Assembly (NCBI GenBank): GCA_017534445.1
Contig: JAFXWC010000058.1
Location: 1 to 64,000 of the forward strand
DNA: 64,000 bases
Source of the DNA: Treponema sp.
Lineage (GTDB): Bacteria; Spirochaetota; Spirochaetia; Treponematales; Treponemataceae
Reading direction: 5' to 3'
The notes beneath the pieces were generated by a model, which worked only from the letters and a program-made list of their open reading frames with translations, did not search any database and was not told where the DNA came from. Each line of letters starts with the position of its first letter. The stretch's first letter is position 1. The position numbers and the translations under genes were made by a program. Shown here in pieces: positions 25,716 through 34,249 of the stretch.

Positions 25716-27131
25716 ATGATGAGATCACTTTATGCCGGCGTAAGCGGCTTGCAGAATCACCAGACAAGAATGGATGTAATTGGCAACAATATTTCCAACG
25801 TAAACACGACAGGCTTTAAGAGAGGCCGTGTTAACTTCCAGGATATGATCAGCCAGCAGATTGCAGGCGCAGCCCGCCCACAGGAAGAAGTTGGTGGCGT
25901 TAACCCTAATGAAGTTGGTCTTGGTATGAGCGTTGCTTCCATTGACACTGTATTCACACAGGGTAACCTCCAGTCAACTGGAATCGGAACAGACGTTGCA
26001 ATCCAGGGTAACGGTTTCTTCGTAATGAAGAACGGCGACCAGACTTTCTACACACGCGCTGGTGTATTCGGTGTAGACGCAAACGGCACTTTGGTAAATC
26101 CTGCAAACGGTCTCCGCGTACAGGGGTGGATGGCAGAAAGGGTAGGCGGTGAATCCGTTCTCCAGACATCCGCAACTCCTACAGACCTTGTTATTCCTGT
26201 AGGCCAGAAGGACCCGCCACACGCAACAGAAAACGTACGCTTTAAGTGCAACCTTAACAAGAACATGCCTGTATTCGATGACGCAACTGCAACAGAAGCC
26301 CAGAGAAGGGAAGGCACTTGGTCTACAGAAATGGACATCTACGACTCATACGGAAGGGCACACCAGCTTCAGATGAACTTCCGCAAGTCTCCAGACGGTG
26401 AACCTAACCACTGGGTTGTAACAATGAACGTTGACCCGGCTGCAGATGTAGAGACAAGGACCCGCGTAGGCCTTGGCACAACTGACACAGGCGACGGTGA
26501 GGCTGCAAGAACATACGACCTCTTCTTTGACAACTACGGAACACTCCGCGCAGTAAGGGACAGCGTTGGCAACGAGACACCCAATGATGCAAACGGAAAC
26601 ATCGTTCTCCAGGCATCATTCGACGTAGCAGACAGCAACGAAGAAGCAGACGGTGGAGTTTACCGCCAGACATTCAACCTTGACTTGGGACAGATTGGCT
26701 CTATGGAAAACACAATCACACAGAGCGCATCTTCTTCTTCAACAAAAGGTTTCTACCAGGACGGATACAGACTCGGCTACCTTGACAACTTCAAGATTGA
26801 CCAGAACGGTATCATCACAGGTGTATACTCAAACGGTTCAACACGCACAATCGGCCAGCTCGCAATGGCTAGCTTTACAAACCAGGGCGGTCTTGAAAAG
26901 CAGGGCGACACAATGTTTGCTGAATCAATCAACTCTGGTATGGCAGACATCGGTACAGCACGTGTTGCAGGTAAGGGTTCATTCCTTGCAGGTACCTTGG
27001 AAATGTCAAACGTAGACCTTACAGAACAGCTTACGGACATGATTGTAACCCAGCGCGGATTCGAATCAAACGCAAAGACAATCCAGACTGGCGACTCAAT
27101 GCTTGAGACAGTCATCAACCTTAAGAGGTAA
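25716..27131 (+). CDS. flgE: Flagellar hook protein FlgE with lysinoalanine-crosslink residues
   Basis: 471 aa. N-terminal rod/hook signature [20 protein letters not shown], then [16 protein letters not shown]1/D2 domains; C-terminal [20 protein letters not shown] and [20 protein letters not shown] coiled segment. Lys165 (in VGQK) and Cys178 (in VRFKC) fall exactly at the numbers reported for the Lys-Cys lysinoalanine crosslink of the T. denticola hook. Spirochaetes self-crosslink FlgE and need this for motility. Last gene of the operon; a strong terminator follows. Confidence 0.96.
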   Translation: MMRSLYAGVSGLQNHQTRMDVIGNNISNVNTTGFKRGRVNFQDMISQQIAGAARPQEEVGGVNPNEVGLGMSVASIDTVFTQGNLQSTGIGTDVAIQGNGFFVMKNGDQTFYTRAGVFGVDANGTLVNPANGLRVQGWMAERVGGESVLQTSATPTDLVIPVGQKDPPHATENVRFKCNLNKNMPVFDDATATEAQRREGTWSTEMDIYDSYGRAHQLQMNFRKSPDGEPNHWVVTMNVDPAADVETRTRVGLGTTDTGDGEAARTYDLFFDNYGTLRAVRDSVGNETPNDANGNIVLQASFDVADSNEEADGGVYRQTFNLDLGQIGSMENTITQSASSSSTKGFYQDGYRLGYLDNFKIDQNGIITGVYSNGSTRTIGQLAMASFTNQGGLEKQGDTMFAESINSGMADIGTARVAGKGSFLAGTLEMSNVDLTEQLTDMIVTQRGFESNAKTIQTGDSMLETVINLKR

Positions 27132-27200
27132 TTAGACTAAACTAAGCCGGGAATGTATACAGCCCTAGGGCAGCATTTCTGGCAAAAAAGGTCCATAACG

Positions 27201-27236
27201 GCCGGGTGAGCGCATGTTCGCCCGGTCATTTTTTAT
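27201..27236 (+). terminator. Rho-independent terminator of the hook operon
   Basis: Ten-pair stem (27202-27211 with 27216-27225, including G-U pairs) closed by a GCAT loop and followed by a T-rich tract. It lies 70 nt after the flgE stop. A short GCCCTAGGGC palindrome is also present at 27162-27171. Confidence 0.8.
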
Positions 27237-27246
27237 TTACTTATAA

Positions 27247-27362
27247 GGAAAAAGTTGGATTTGGAATGTGGGTCCCAGCAACGGAAAAAATCAAGGAATC
27301 CTCCCTAAAGGGTCCCTCCTTGCTTTTTTTCTGCGTCCCACCTTCCAAATCCAACTTTTTCC
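27247..27362. repeat. 116-bp near-perfect palindromic element (MITE-like)
   Basis: The outer 20 bp (27247-27266 and 27343-27362) are perfect inverted repeats, and complementarity continues inward (GTGGG/CCCAC, AAAAAA/TTTTTT, CAAGGA/TCCTTG, TCCC/GGGT) to a 4-nt TAAA apex near 27306. The whole unit would fold as one long hairpin. It is AT-rich at its ends, lies between the flgE terminator and the tRNA-Phe promoter and encodes nothing sensible. It resembles a non-autonomous inverted-repeat transposable element, but no target duplication is obvious. Confidence 0.75.
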
Positions 27363-27392
27363 AAAAAAAAAAGAAAAAATTGCCATGTTCTA

Positions 27393-27421
27393 TTGACATA
27401 AAATGCAAAAAAGTATATAGT
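27393..27421 (+). promoter_or_regulatory. Sigma-70 promoter of tRNA-Phe
   Basis: Perfect -35 TTGACA (27393-27398), 17-bp spacer, -10 TATAGT (27416-27421). Predicted start near 27428, 7 nt before the mature tRNA. Confidence 0.8.
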
Positions 27422-27434
27422 CTAATCATTCAAT

Positions 27435-27507
27435 GCCGGTGTAGCTCAGCTGGTAGAGCGGAGGACTGAAAATCCTTATGTCGTCAGTTCGATTCTGACC
27501 GCTGGCA
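27435..27507 (+). tRNA. tRNA-Phe (GAA)
   Basis: 73 nt cloverleaf: acceptor GCCGGTG with CGCTGGC (two G-U pairs), D-arm AGCTCAGCTGGTAGAGC, anticodon loop CTGAAAA with anticodon GAA, T-arm GTCAGTTCGATTCTGAC, discriminator A. The CCA end is not encoded (TTT follows), so it must be added after transcription. It has its own promoter and terminator and is a single-gene unit. Confidence 0.97.
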
Positions 27508-27510
27508 TTT

Positions 27511-27538
27511 AAGACCTGACTAGTTCAGGTCTTTTTTT
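27511..27538 (+). terminator. Terminator of tRNA-Phe
   Basis: AAGACCTGA (27511-27519) pairs with TCAGGTCTT over a CTAGT-type loop and is followed by T7. It begins 4 nt after the tRNA. Confidence 0.9.
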
Positions 27539-27559
27539 ATTTTAAAGCGGCTTTTCTGC

Positions 27560-27715
27560 CGGGAACTGGAGGGCTTACGCCGCCATGGAGGGGCTTTAGT
27601 TGCCGCTTGCGGCAATGAGCGCCAGCGAACCCCGGAAGGGCGGTAGCGCAGAGGCATAAGGGCCGGATTAGAGCTGGCCTTGGTCTAATAAGAAAAAAGT
27701 ACCGTCCAGATTCAA
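27560..27715 (-). repeat. GC-rich intergenic repeat element, reverse copy of the 6.2-kb type
   Basis: Read on the minus strand it runs TCTGGACGG (27709-27701), ACCGCCCTT, a CGCTGGCGCTCAT stretch, TTGCCGC/GCGGCAA hairpin, ACTAAAG, GGCGGCGTAAGCC, in the same order as 6171-6327. Together with the tRNA terminator it fills the 250-bp gap before the ankyrin gene; nothing in it looks coding. Confidence 0.7.
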
Positions 27716-27722
27716 ATAAAAC

Positions 27723-27751
27723 TTGTTAAACTCGGCTTCTTGGATTATAAT
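27723..27751 (+). promoter_or_regulatory. Sigma-70 promoter of the ankyrin gene, predicted leaderless
   Basis: -35 TTGTTA (27723-27728), 17-bp spacer, -10 TATAAT (27746-27751). Six bases then separate it from ATG 27758, so the expected +1 is the A of the start codon. No Shine-Dalgarno site. Confidence 0.65.
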
Positions 27752-27757
27752 TGAAGC

Positions 27758-28687
27758 ATGAACTGGTTAATAATCGTTTCAAATCCAAATGACGAAAATG
27801 CTCAGCTGGTGCAGGATTTCCTAAGCGGAAAATTCGGTGCAGAGTCTTCCAAGGTTCTTTTGTACCCCAACATTTCCAGGGAAGAACTTTTTGACGTCTG
27901 CAACAAGGTTCTGGTTGCCTCGCATTTTATTATTTTGGACAGCGAGCGTCTCCATAAGCTTCCGGACTACAACTTTATCCTGGGCCTTATCCGCGGAAGG
28001 CAGTGTCCGGCTTTTATCTTTGAGGGCCGCCCCTACATCCGCCGCTACGAATCTTTGGAAAAAGAGTTAAGGGGCAACTCGTATTTTACATGTTTTTCCC
28101 ATTTGAACGAATTAACCAATTTAATCGAAAAGAACTTTGAAAAATACCGCCGTGATGATGAGCAAAAGAATGCACTTGCAAGTCTTTTTGCCAACGGAAT
28201 TCCCTTTACCAGCGACTGTTTTGCCCAGTACATTGCAAAGGACAATACGGAAATATGCGAGACTTTCTTTAAGGCCGGCATGCTGATGAATGCGCGCACT
28301 TCCAACGGAATCCCTCTTTTGTGCATTGCCACAAGAAACGACTGTATCTCCAAGGTAAAGTGGCTTCTGGAAAACGGTGCGGATATAGACGCAATTTCCT
28401 CCGACCGCGGCTACAGCCCTGTAATGGATGCAGTCTGGCGCAAGAACTTTGACATTACAAAATACCTTATTTCCAAGGGGGCAGACCTTAGCTTTGTAAG
28501 TTCTGACGGACAGCCCATCCTTGTTCTTGCAGTAGGAAACGGAAATGTGGACATAGTAAAAATCCTTTTGGAGAACGGTGCAGATCCAGACATAAAAGAC
28601 AGCATGGGAATGAGTGCAAGGGAATATGCCCTTCTTTTCAAGAAGAAACCAATGATTGAGCTTATGGAAAAATTTCCTAAGAAATAG
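27758..28687 (+). CDS. Ankyrin-repeat protein with an alpha/beta N-terminal domain
   Basis: 309 aa, no signal peptide. Residues 1-130 form an alpha/beta domain (LIIVSNPNDENAQLVQDFL ... ASHFIILDSERLHKLPDY ... GRQCPAFIFEGRPYI) whose strand-helix pattern resembles a TIR/SEFIR-like flavodoxin fold. That assignment is tentative: I do not see a definite catalytic Glu motif. Residues about 185-305 hold three to four ankyrin repeats (KVKWLLENGADIDAIS, ITKYLISKGADLSFVS, IVKILLENGADPDIKD). Probably a protein-protein scaffold or signalling adaptor. Located directly before murG. Confidence 0.75.
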   Translation: MNWLIIVSNPNDENAQLVQDFLSGKFGAESSKVLLYPNISREELFDVCNKVLVASHFIILDSERLHKLPDYNFILGLIRGRQCPAFIFEGRPYIRRYESLEKELRGNSYFTCFSHLNELTNLIEKNFEKYRRDDEQKNALASLFANGIPFTSDCFAQYIAKDNTEICETFFKAGMLMNARTSNGIPLLCIATRNDCISKVKWLLENGADIDAISSDRGYSPVMDAVWRKNFDITKYLISKGADLSFVSSDGQPILVLAVGNGNVDIVKILLENGADPDIKDSMGMSAREYALLFKKKPMIELMEKFPKK

Positions 28688-28704
28688 ATATGGAAGAGAG
28701 AGAT

Positions 28705-29850
28705 ATGCCATTAAAAATAGTATTTGCCGGTGGTGGGACCGGTGGCCACATTTATCCCGGAATTGCAGTAGCAGATTCCCTAAAGGCCCTTGCAGAGTCA
28801 AAGGGGCTTTCTGTAGAGATATACTGGATTGGTAACGGAAGCGGCATGGACAGGGATATTGTAGAAAAGAACCTTGTTTCTACTGGCGGCAGTATCACTG
28901 AATTTTTGGGAATACCATGCGGAAAGCTAAGACGTTATTTTTCTCTGCGCAACTTTGTGGATCTTTTTAAAATAGCGGGCGGTTTCTTTAAGTCAATGTC
29001 CATTCTGGGAAAAATAAAACCGGATGTCCTTTTTTCCAAGGGCGGTTTTGTAAGCGTTCCACCCTGTCTTGCGGCAAAGATGAAGCGCATTCCCTATTAC
29101 ACACATGAGTGCGACTTTACACCGGGACTTGCAACCAAGCTTAACAGTGGCGGTGCCAAAAACATTTTTGTCTCTTACGAGGAAAGTTCAAAATACCTAA
29201 AGGCAAAGAATGCCTCTAAGTGCGTCGTTACCGGTAATCCAGTGCGCCCTGTTTTCTACGAGGACAATTCCGCTGCAGGACTTGAATTCCTTGGCATTCC
29301 CAAGAACCATGAAAAGCCAATTCTCCTTGTTTTGGGAGGAAGCTCCGGTGCCCTGCAGATAAACAACCTTGTGGTGCAGAACATTACATGGCTAAAGGAA
29401 AGGTTCATCGTGGTCCACCAGACCGGAAAGGCCTTTGCCCACGACAATCCGCTTCTTATGGCATCACGGAATGACTCCTACAAGCCCTACGACTTTATCT
29501 ACGGCGAAATGCCGTCTGTAATTCAGGCAAGCGACGTTGTTCTTTCGCGTGCAGGTGCAAATTCAATTTGGGAATGTGCCGTCTGTTCTAAGCCAATGGT
29601 TCTTGTTCCCCTGTGCGGCTCCGGGACAAGGGGCGATCAGGTTGACAATGCGCGTTTTATTCAGCAAAATGGTGCAGCAATGGCCCTTATTGGCAAGGAC
29701 GCAGATTCTGACCATCTTAAGGAAGCTTTGGAGTCACTCTTGTCCAAGGAAAAGAGGGATTCTCTTTCTGCTGCCTGCAAAAAGCTGTGCGGAGAAAAGG
29801 TTCCGTCTCAAAACATTGCAAATCATATTCTTGAAGGACTAAAAAAATGA
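28705..29850 (+). CDS. murG: UDP-GlcNAc:undecaprenyl-pyrophosphoryl-MurNAc-pentapeptide transferase
   Basis: Makes lipid II from lipid I at the inner face of the membrane. 381 aa. Seen: N-terminal GGGTGGHIYPGIAVADSL loop, the acceptor-site THECDFTPGLATKL, and the donor-site block LVLGGSSGALQINNLV ... VLSRAGANSIWECAV. The frame also has an ATG at 28690, 15 nt upstream; ATG 28705 is preferred because it gives the usual MurG start and sits after a purine-rich GGAAGAGAGAG. Stop overlaps the cvpA start (ATGA). Confidence 0.95.
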   Translation: MPLKIVFAGGGTGGHIYPGIAVADSLKALAESKGLSVEIYWIGNGSGMDRDIVEKNLVSTGGSITEFLGIPCGKLRRYFSLRNFVDLFKIAGGFFKSMSILGKIKPDVLFSKGGFVSVPPCLAAKMKRIPYYTHECDFTPGLATKLNSGGAKNIFVSYEESSKYLKAKNASKCVVTGNPVRPVFYEDNSAAGLEFLGIPKNHEKPILLVLGGSSGALQINNLVVQNITWLKERFIVVHQTGKAFAHDNPLLMASRNDSYKPYDFIYGEMPSVIQASDVVLSRAGANSIWECAVCSKPMVLVPLCGSGTRGDQVDNARFIQQNGAAMALIGKDADSDHLKEALESLLSKEKRDSLSAACKKLCGEKVPSQNIANHILEGLKK

Positions 29851-30374
29851 ATTTACCAATCATCGACTTGTTGTTTCTGCTTATAATACTTTTGTGCGCA
29901 GTTATATGCCTTATAAAAGGCTTTGTGAACAGCGTATTTAATAAGGCTGCCCCAATACTTGCTTTGTGGGCTGCTGTTCTTGGCTGGAGGCCCTTGTCTT
30001 CCATTCTAAAGGATACAATAAAAATTTCCATACTCAACTACATTGCCTCTTTCCTGATTATTTTTATCGTGGTATTCATAATGATAAAAATCCTCCAGAT
30101 GATTTTAGGCAATATTTTTGAAGGAAGGATACTCGGTTCCCTTGACAGAACTCTGGGCTTTTTCTTTGGCGTAATAGAAGGTCTTGTAATAGTCCTTTTG
30201 ATTATGATTATCCTTACAGCCCAGCCTTGGTTTGACGTAAGCGGAATTTTTGCCGGCAGCATTTTCTACAGGATATTCGCTCCCGTGGTAAATTCAAATG
30301 TCAATGCAATTTCAAATTCTGTAAAAAATGCCTCTGCATGTCTTTTCGTTGGGGGAAAATCCCTGAATGTTTGA
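29847..30374 (+). CDS. CvpA-family membrane protein
   Basis: 175 aa with four hydrophobic helices, including IIDLLFLLIILLCAVICLIK at the N-terminus and the CvpA-type LGSLDRTLGFFFGVIEGLVI motif in the third. CvpA proteins are inner-membrane proteins linked to colicin V export and envelope stress; exact role unknown. Overlaps murG by 4 nt and the next gene by 8 nt, so it is part of the murG-to-regulator operon. Confidence 0.8.
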   Translation: MNLPIIDLLFLLIILLCAVICLIKGFVNSVFNKAAPILALWAAVLGWRPLSSILKDTIKISILNYIASFLIIFIVVFIMIKILQMILGNIFEGRILGSLDRTLGFFFGVIEGLVIVLLIMIILTAQPWFDVSGIFAGSIFYRIFAPVVNSNVNAISNSVKNASACLFVGGKSLNV

Positions 30375-31611
30375 CAACCTGCTTTACCAAAGTGCCTCAT
30401 CATTGCTTTCGGAAGACATAAGAAAGAATTGCCTGCCAAATTCAATATTGTTTGCAGGCCCCGCCGCATCTGGAAAGCTAACCTGTGCCCTGGAGCTTGC
30501 CAGGGTGCTTGCATGCCGCCAGAGCCCCCGCGGAGAGTGGAACTGCACTTGCCCCAGCTGCCTTAGAAACAAGGCCTTGGTAAGCCAGAACGTGCTTGTC
30601 TGTGGCCCCGGAGACAGAACGCTTGAAATTGCCGCCGCAAAGACAACGCTTTTGAATCAGAGCATAAACAATACAAGTCATGTGGAGGCTGCCCGCTATC
30701 TTTACCTGCGTGCCGTAAGAAAACTTACCGTTAGGTTTAGCCCTGTGCTATGGGAAGGTGATTCAAGCCTTGCAAAGTTTTCGCCCCTTTTGCAGTCTAT
30801 AAATGATTCCCTTGAACTTTTGGAGCCGGGACGCACTTTGCCGGACGAAGCTTCCCTTACAAAAATCCTTGACTCCATTGGTGAACAGTGCGAAAAGCTT
30901 GAAAATTCTTTTTTGTACAATGCACTTCCTGTTTCCCAGATAAGGCGTTTTTCCGCATGGGCACACCTTAGCTCTGGAAGCGGCCATAAAGTTCTAATAA
31001 TAGAAAATGCCGACTGCATGGAAGACAGTTCAAGAAACGCATTGCTTAAGATTCTTGAAGAGCCGCCGGAAGCCGTTACCTTTATCCTTACCACAACCAA
31101 GAGGGGGGCAATGCTTCCTACCATACTTTCCCGCGTGCGCACCTACAATTTTTTTGAGCGTACTGCAGAACAGCAGAAGACTGTTATAAGCCGTGTCTTT
31201 AGGCAGAGCGGTGGAGGGTATAATTCTCCCATAGAGACAGTTAGCGGTTTCTTGCAGACCTATCTTCCTGTAAAACCGGATACGGTAAAAGAATACGCTG
31301 CATCTTATTTTGAGACCATTGCCCAAGGACATGTTCCAGACATTGCTTCCATAATAAAGGGCTGCGGAAACTTTGACCCAAGGCTTTTGCTCAATATATT
31401 TTTTGCAGGAATAATTGATTCCCAGAAAAAGCTTTTGTCAACACCAGCCGGTGCAGAAGCTTCGTCTCAGATACTTGTTCAAATTCGTAAGGTTTACAAC
31501 AACATAAACATGTTCAATCAAAATGCACTCTCTGCATTTGAAGAGCTAACCCGCGAACTTTTGCAGATTAATTTTGTTCACGGAGGAATTTTCAGGGAAG
31601 CACTTGAATGA
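30367..31611 (+). CDS. DNA polymerase III delta'-like clamp-loader subunit
   Basis: 414 aa AAA+ protein. Seen: ILFAGPAASGKLTCALELA in the Walker A position; a Cys cluster (CRQSPRGEWNCTCPSCL) like the zinc module of delta'/DnaX; KVLIIENADCMEDSSRNALL followed by KILEEPPEAVTFILTTTKRG, the sensor-1 and SRC-like region. About 100 residues between the Cys cluster and the Walker B-like strand are longer and less conserved than usual. DnaX-type C-terminal extensions are missing, so delta' (HolB) fits better than tau. Starts inside cvpA and overlaps the kinase gene by 4 nt. Confidence 0.75.
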   Translation: MFDNLLYQSASSLLSEDIRKNCLPNSILFAGPAASGKLTCALELARVLACRQSPRGEWNCTCPSCLRNKALVSQNVLVCGPGDRTLEIAAAKTTLLNQSINNTSHVEAARYLYLRAVRKLTVRFSPVLWEGDSSLAKFSPLLQSINDSLELLEPGRTLPDEASLTKILDSIGEQCEKLENSFLYNALPVSQIRRFSAWAHLSSGSGHKVLIIENADCMEDSSRNALLKILEEPPEAVTFILTTTKRGAMLPTILSRVRTYNFFERTAEQQKTVISRVFRQSGGGYNSPIETVSGFLQTYLPVKPDTVKEYAASYFETIAQGHVPDIASIIKGCGNFDPRLLLNIFFAGIIDSQKKLLSTPAGAEASSQILVQIRKVYNNINMFNQNALSAFEELTRELLQINFVHGGIFREALE

Positions 31612-32876
31612 AAGATTTTGTAAAGAAGGTTTCTAAAAAGATTTCGAAGTTGTCGGAAGCCCAGCTTGCGTCCTTGTTCGAAGATCTTAATTCAGAAAAT
31701 GATGTGCTCAATTCTCTGGTGGAAAGCCTTTCCACTGGCCTTGTCATTGTGGACGAGAACTACATTATAATGCAGCACAACAAGGCTGCGGAACGTCTTG
31801 TGCCCTTTGTTTCCCGCCAGGCATACAGCGAACAGCTTCCTGTTTGGCAGCTGGTGGACGACGAGCCGCTTTCTTTTTTCCTTAAGTCCTGCGCAAGTGA
31901 GCAGAAGACAAATGTAAGCGAAGAATTTTCCATAGCGTCGGACGGCGGAATAAAATTTTTGAACGTGACAATTTTGCCCTTTGTTCAAAAGCACTGGAAC
32001 GAATCCTCCGATGTTGTAGAAACAAAGATTGTGGGCTACATAATCACAGTTGATGACATTACCCAAAAGCGCCAGCAGGAAATTCTTCTGCACCGCATGG
32101 AAAGCCTTGCAAGCCTTACAAACCTTGCCGCTTCTGTTGCCCACGAAATAAAGAATCCGCTTGGGGCAATAAGCATCCATATTCAGCTTTTGCAGAAGGC
32201 CGTAAAAAAAGCCCGCAGTGGCAATGGAATGCTTCCCGCGCAAAAGTTCATGGAAGACTATCTTGACGTTGTGAATGAGGAAATTGACAACCTGAACAAA
32301 ATCGTTCTTGACTTTTTGTTTGCCGTAAGGCCGGTTCAGGCTACAATGACTCTTTGTTCTCCAGATTCGTTAATAGAAAAATTCACTTCTTTCTTTAAGC
32401 CTGAATTTGACGCCAAGAATGTGTCGCTTGAACTTCGTCTTTCCAAAAAGAAGACCCGCCTTTTGATGGACGAAAAGCTTTTCCGTGAAGTTATCGTAAA
32501 CATTGTGCAGAATGCCCTTGCCGCAATCACCCAGCGTTTTTCTTCCTCGCAGGAGGGGGGGGACGGTTTTGCCCACGGAGAGCTTATAATAGAATCCTGC
32601 GTAAAGGATGAACGCTATTTTTTAAGCTTTGCAGACAACGGCAGCGGTATGGACAGCGAGACTTCATCCCATATTTTTGAGCCTTACTACACCACAAAGT
32701 CAAACGGAACGGGGCTTGGGCTTACCACCGTATACAAAATCATCAAGGAATTCCGCGGGGACATAGACGTTAAATCTGTGCTTGGGCATGGAACGGTATT
32801 TACAATTACTCTTCCTGTTCCACAGAGCGGGGTAAAGCTTATTGCTTCCAAAAAAAGCGCGAAGGATGAAAAATGA
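31608..32876 (+). CDS. PAS-domain sensor histidine kinase, NtrB/AtoS-like
   Basis: 422 aa, soluble (no membrane helix). N-terminal helix, PAS domain (about 40-165: GLVIVDENYIIMQHNKAAER), phospho-acceptor H-box SVAHEIKNPLGAI with His179, and HATPase domain with N-box (FREVIVNIVQNALAAI), G1 FADNGSGMD, and G2 TKSNGTGLGLTTVYKI. Overlaps the response regulator gene by 4 nt, so they form a two-component pair. T. pallidum has an AtoS/AtoC-annotated pair in the same neighbourhood. The cytoplasmic PAS suggests an internal signal (inference). Confidence 0.9.
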   Translation: MKDFVKKVSKKISKLSEAQLASLFEDLNSENDVLNSLVESLSTGLVIVDENYIIMQHNKAAERLVPFVSRQAYSEQLPVWQLVDDEPLSFFLKSCASEQKTNVSEEFSIASDGGIKFLNVTILPFVQKHWNESSDVVETKIVGYIITVDDITQKRQQEILLHRMESLASLTNLAASVAHEIKNPLGAISIHIQLLQKAVKKARSGNGMLPAQKFMEDYLDVVNEEIDNLNKIVLDFLFAVRPVQATMTLCSPDSLIEKFTSFFKPEFDAKNVSLELRLSKKKTRLLMDEKLFREVIVNIVQNALAAITQRFSSSQEGGDGFAHGELIIESCVKDERYFLSFADNGSGMDSETSSHIFEPYYTTKSNGTGLGLTTVYKIIKEFRGDIDVKSVLGHGTVFTITLPVPQSGVKLIASKKSAKDEK

Positions 32877-34249
32877 AATTTACTCTTCTTATTATTGATG
32901 ACGAAAAAAACATCCGCGAAGGTCTGGCCGCAAATTTTGAGCTGGAAGACTATAACGTAAAGACTGCCGCAACCGGGGAAGAAGGCCTTAAAATTATAGA
33001 AAAGGGAGACATAGACCTTGTAATAACGGACTTGCGCATGCCGGGAATAAGCGGTGAGCAGGTGCTTGCAAAGGTAACGGCGGAAACTCCTGGTATTCCC
33101 GTAATCATATTGACTGGCCACGGAAGCATAGACAGTGCGGTAGATGCCATGCGCCACGGAGCCTATGACTTTTTAACAAAGCCCTTAAACCTTGACCAGC
33201 TTGGAATGATTGTAAAGCGGGCCCTTGAAAGCCGAGAGATGAGCCTCCAGCACCAGCAGCTTAAGCAAACCCTGGAAGGAAACGAAAGCCTAAAGGGAAT
33301 GATTGGAAAGTCTGCCGCAATGCAGAAGGTTCAGGGGATGATTCGCAAGGTTGCAGACAGCAGGGCAAGCGTTCTTATAACAGGCGAGAGCGGTGTAGGA
33401 AAGGAACTTGTTGCAAAGGCAATCCACAATCTTTCCCAGCGCAAGGACAAGTCTTTCGTAGAGGTTCAGCTTTCATCCCTAAGCGAGAACGTAATAGAAA
33501 GCGAGCTCTTTGGCCACGAAAAGGGTGCCTATACCGGTGCAGACAGAATGCAGAAGGGCTGCTTTGAGCGTGCCCACGGTGGAACGATTTTTCTTGATGA
33601 AATTGGCGAGATAAACCAGAACGTGCAGGTAAAGATTCTGCGTGTTTTGCAGGAGCGAAAATTTGAGCGTGTTGGCGGAGAACAGACCATTGAAGTTGAT
33701 GTTAGAATCATAGCCGCAACAAACCGAAACCTGGAGGAAGAGGTAAAGGCCGGCCGCTTCCGTGAAGACTTGTACTACCGCCTTAACGTAATCCACATAG
33801 AAGTTCCTCCGCTTAGAGAGCGCAAGGACGACATACCTCTTTTGCTATCCCACTTCCTAAATGAATTCAATGCAGAGAACAACAAGAGCATAAAGGGGGT
33901 GGACAACCGGGCAAAGTCACTTTTGTTCAAGTACAACTGGCCGGGAAATATCCGCGAACTTCGTAACTGTATGGAGAGTGCAGTTGTTATGTGCGGTGGG
34001 GATGAAATATCAAGTGCAGATTTGCCGCCTTCCATTAATGCAGGTAGCGGGGCAGACAGCATTTCTATTCCGCTGGGCATTACGCTTGACGAAGCCGAAA
34101 AGATTATCATCCGCGAAAATCTTGCGTTAAACCGCAACAACAAGAGCAAGACCGCAGACATGCTTGGCATAGGGCGCAAGACTTTGCAGCGACGCTTGGC
34201 AGAGTGGGGGCTTGAAGGAGAAGATAAGAGCGATGCAGACGATGTATGA
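32873..34249 (+). CDS. NtrC/AtoC-type sigma-54-dependent response regulator
   Basis: 458 aa. Receiver domain with phospho-acceptor Asp53 (LVITDLRMPG); AAA+ domain with Walker A GESGVGKELVAKAI, the sigma-54 contact loop at 218-223 reading GAYTGA instead of GAFTGA, Walker B GTIFLDEIGEI and arginine region REDLYYRLNV; C-terminal Fis-type helix-turn-helix (NKSKTADMLGIGRKTLQRRL). Activates sigma-54 promoters. Tyr for Phe in the contact loop occurs in some natural activators. Partner of the preceding kinase; overlaps the J-domain gene. Confidence 0.93.
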   Translation: MKFTLLIIDDEKNIREGLAANFELEDYNVKTAATGEEGLKIIEKGDIDLVITDLRMPGISGEQVLAKVTAETPGIPVIILTGHGSIDSAVDAMRHGAYDFLTKPLNLDQLGMIVKRALESREMSLQHQQLKQTLEGNESLKGMIGKSAAMQKVQGMIRKVADSRASVLITGESGVGKELVAKAIHNLSQRKDKSFVEVQLSSLSENVIESELFGHEKGAYTGADRMQKGCFERAHGGTIFLDEIGEINQNVQVKILRVLQERKFERVGGEQTIEVDVRIIAATNRNLEEEVKAGRFREDLYYRLNVIHIEVPPLRERKDDIPLLLSHFLNEFNAENNKSIKGVDNRAKSLLFKYNWPGNIRELRNCMESAVVMCGGDEISSADLPPSINAGSGADSISIPLGITLDEAEKIIIRENLALNRNNKSKTADMLGIGRKTLQRRLAEWGLEGEDKSDADDV

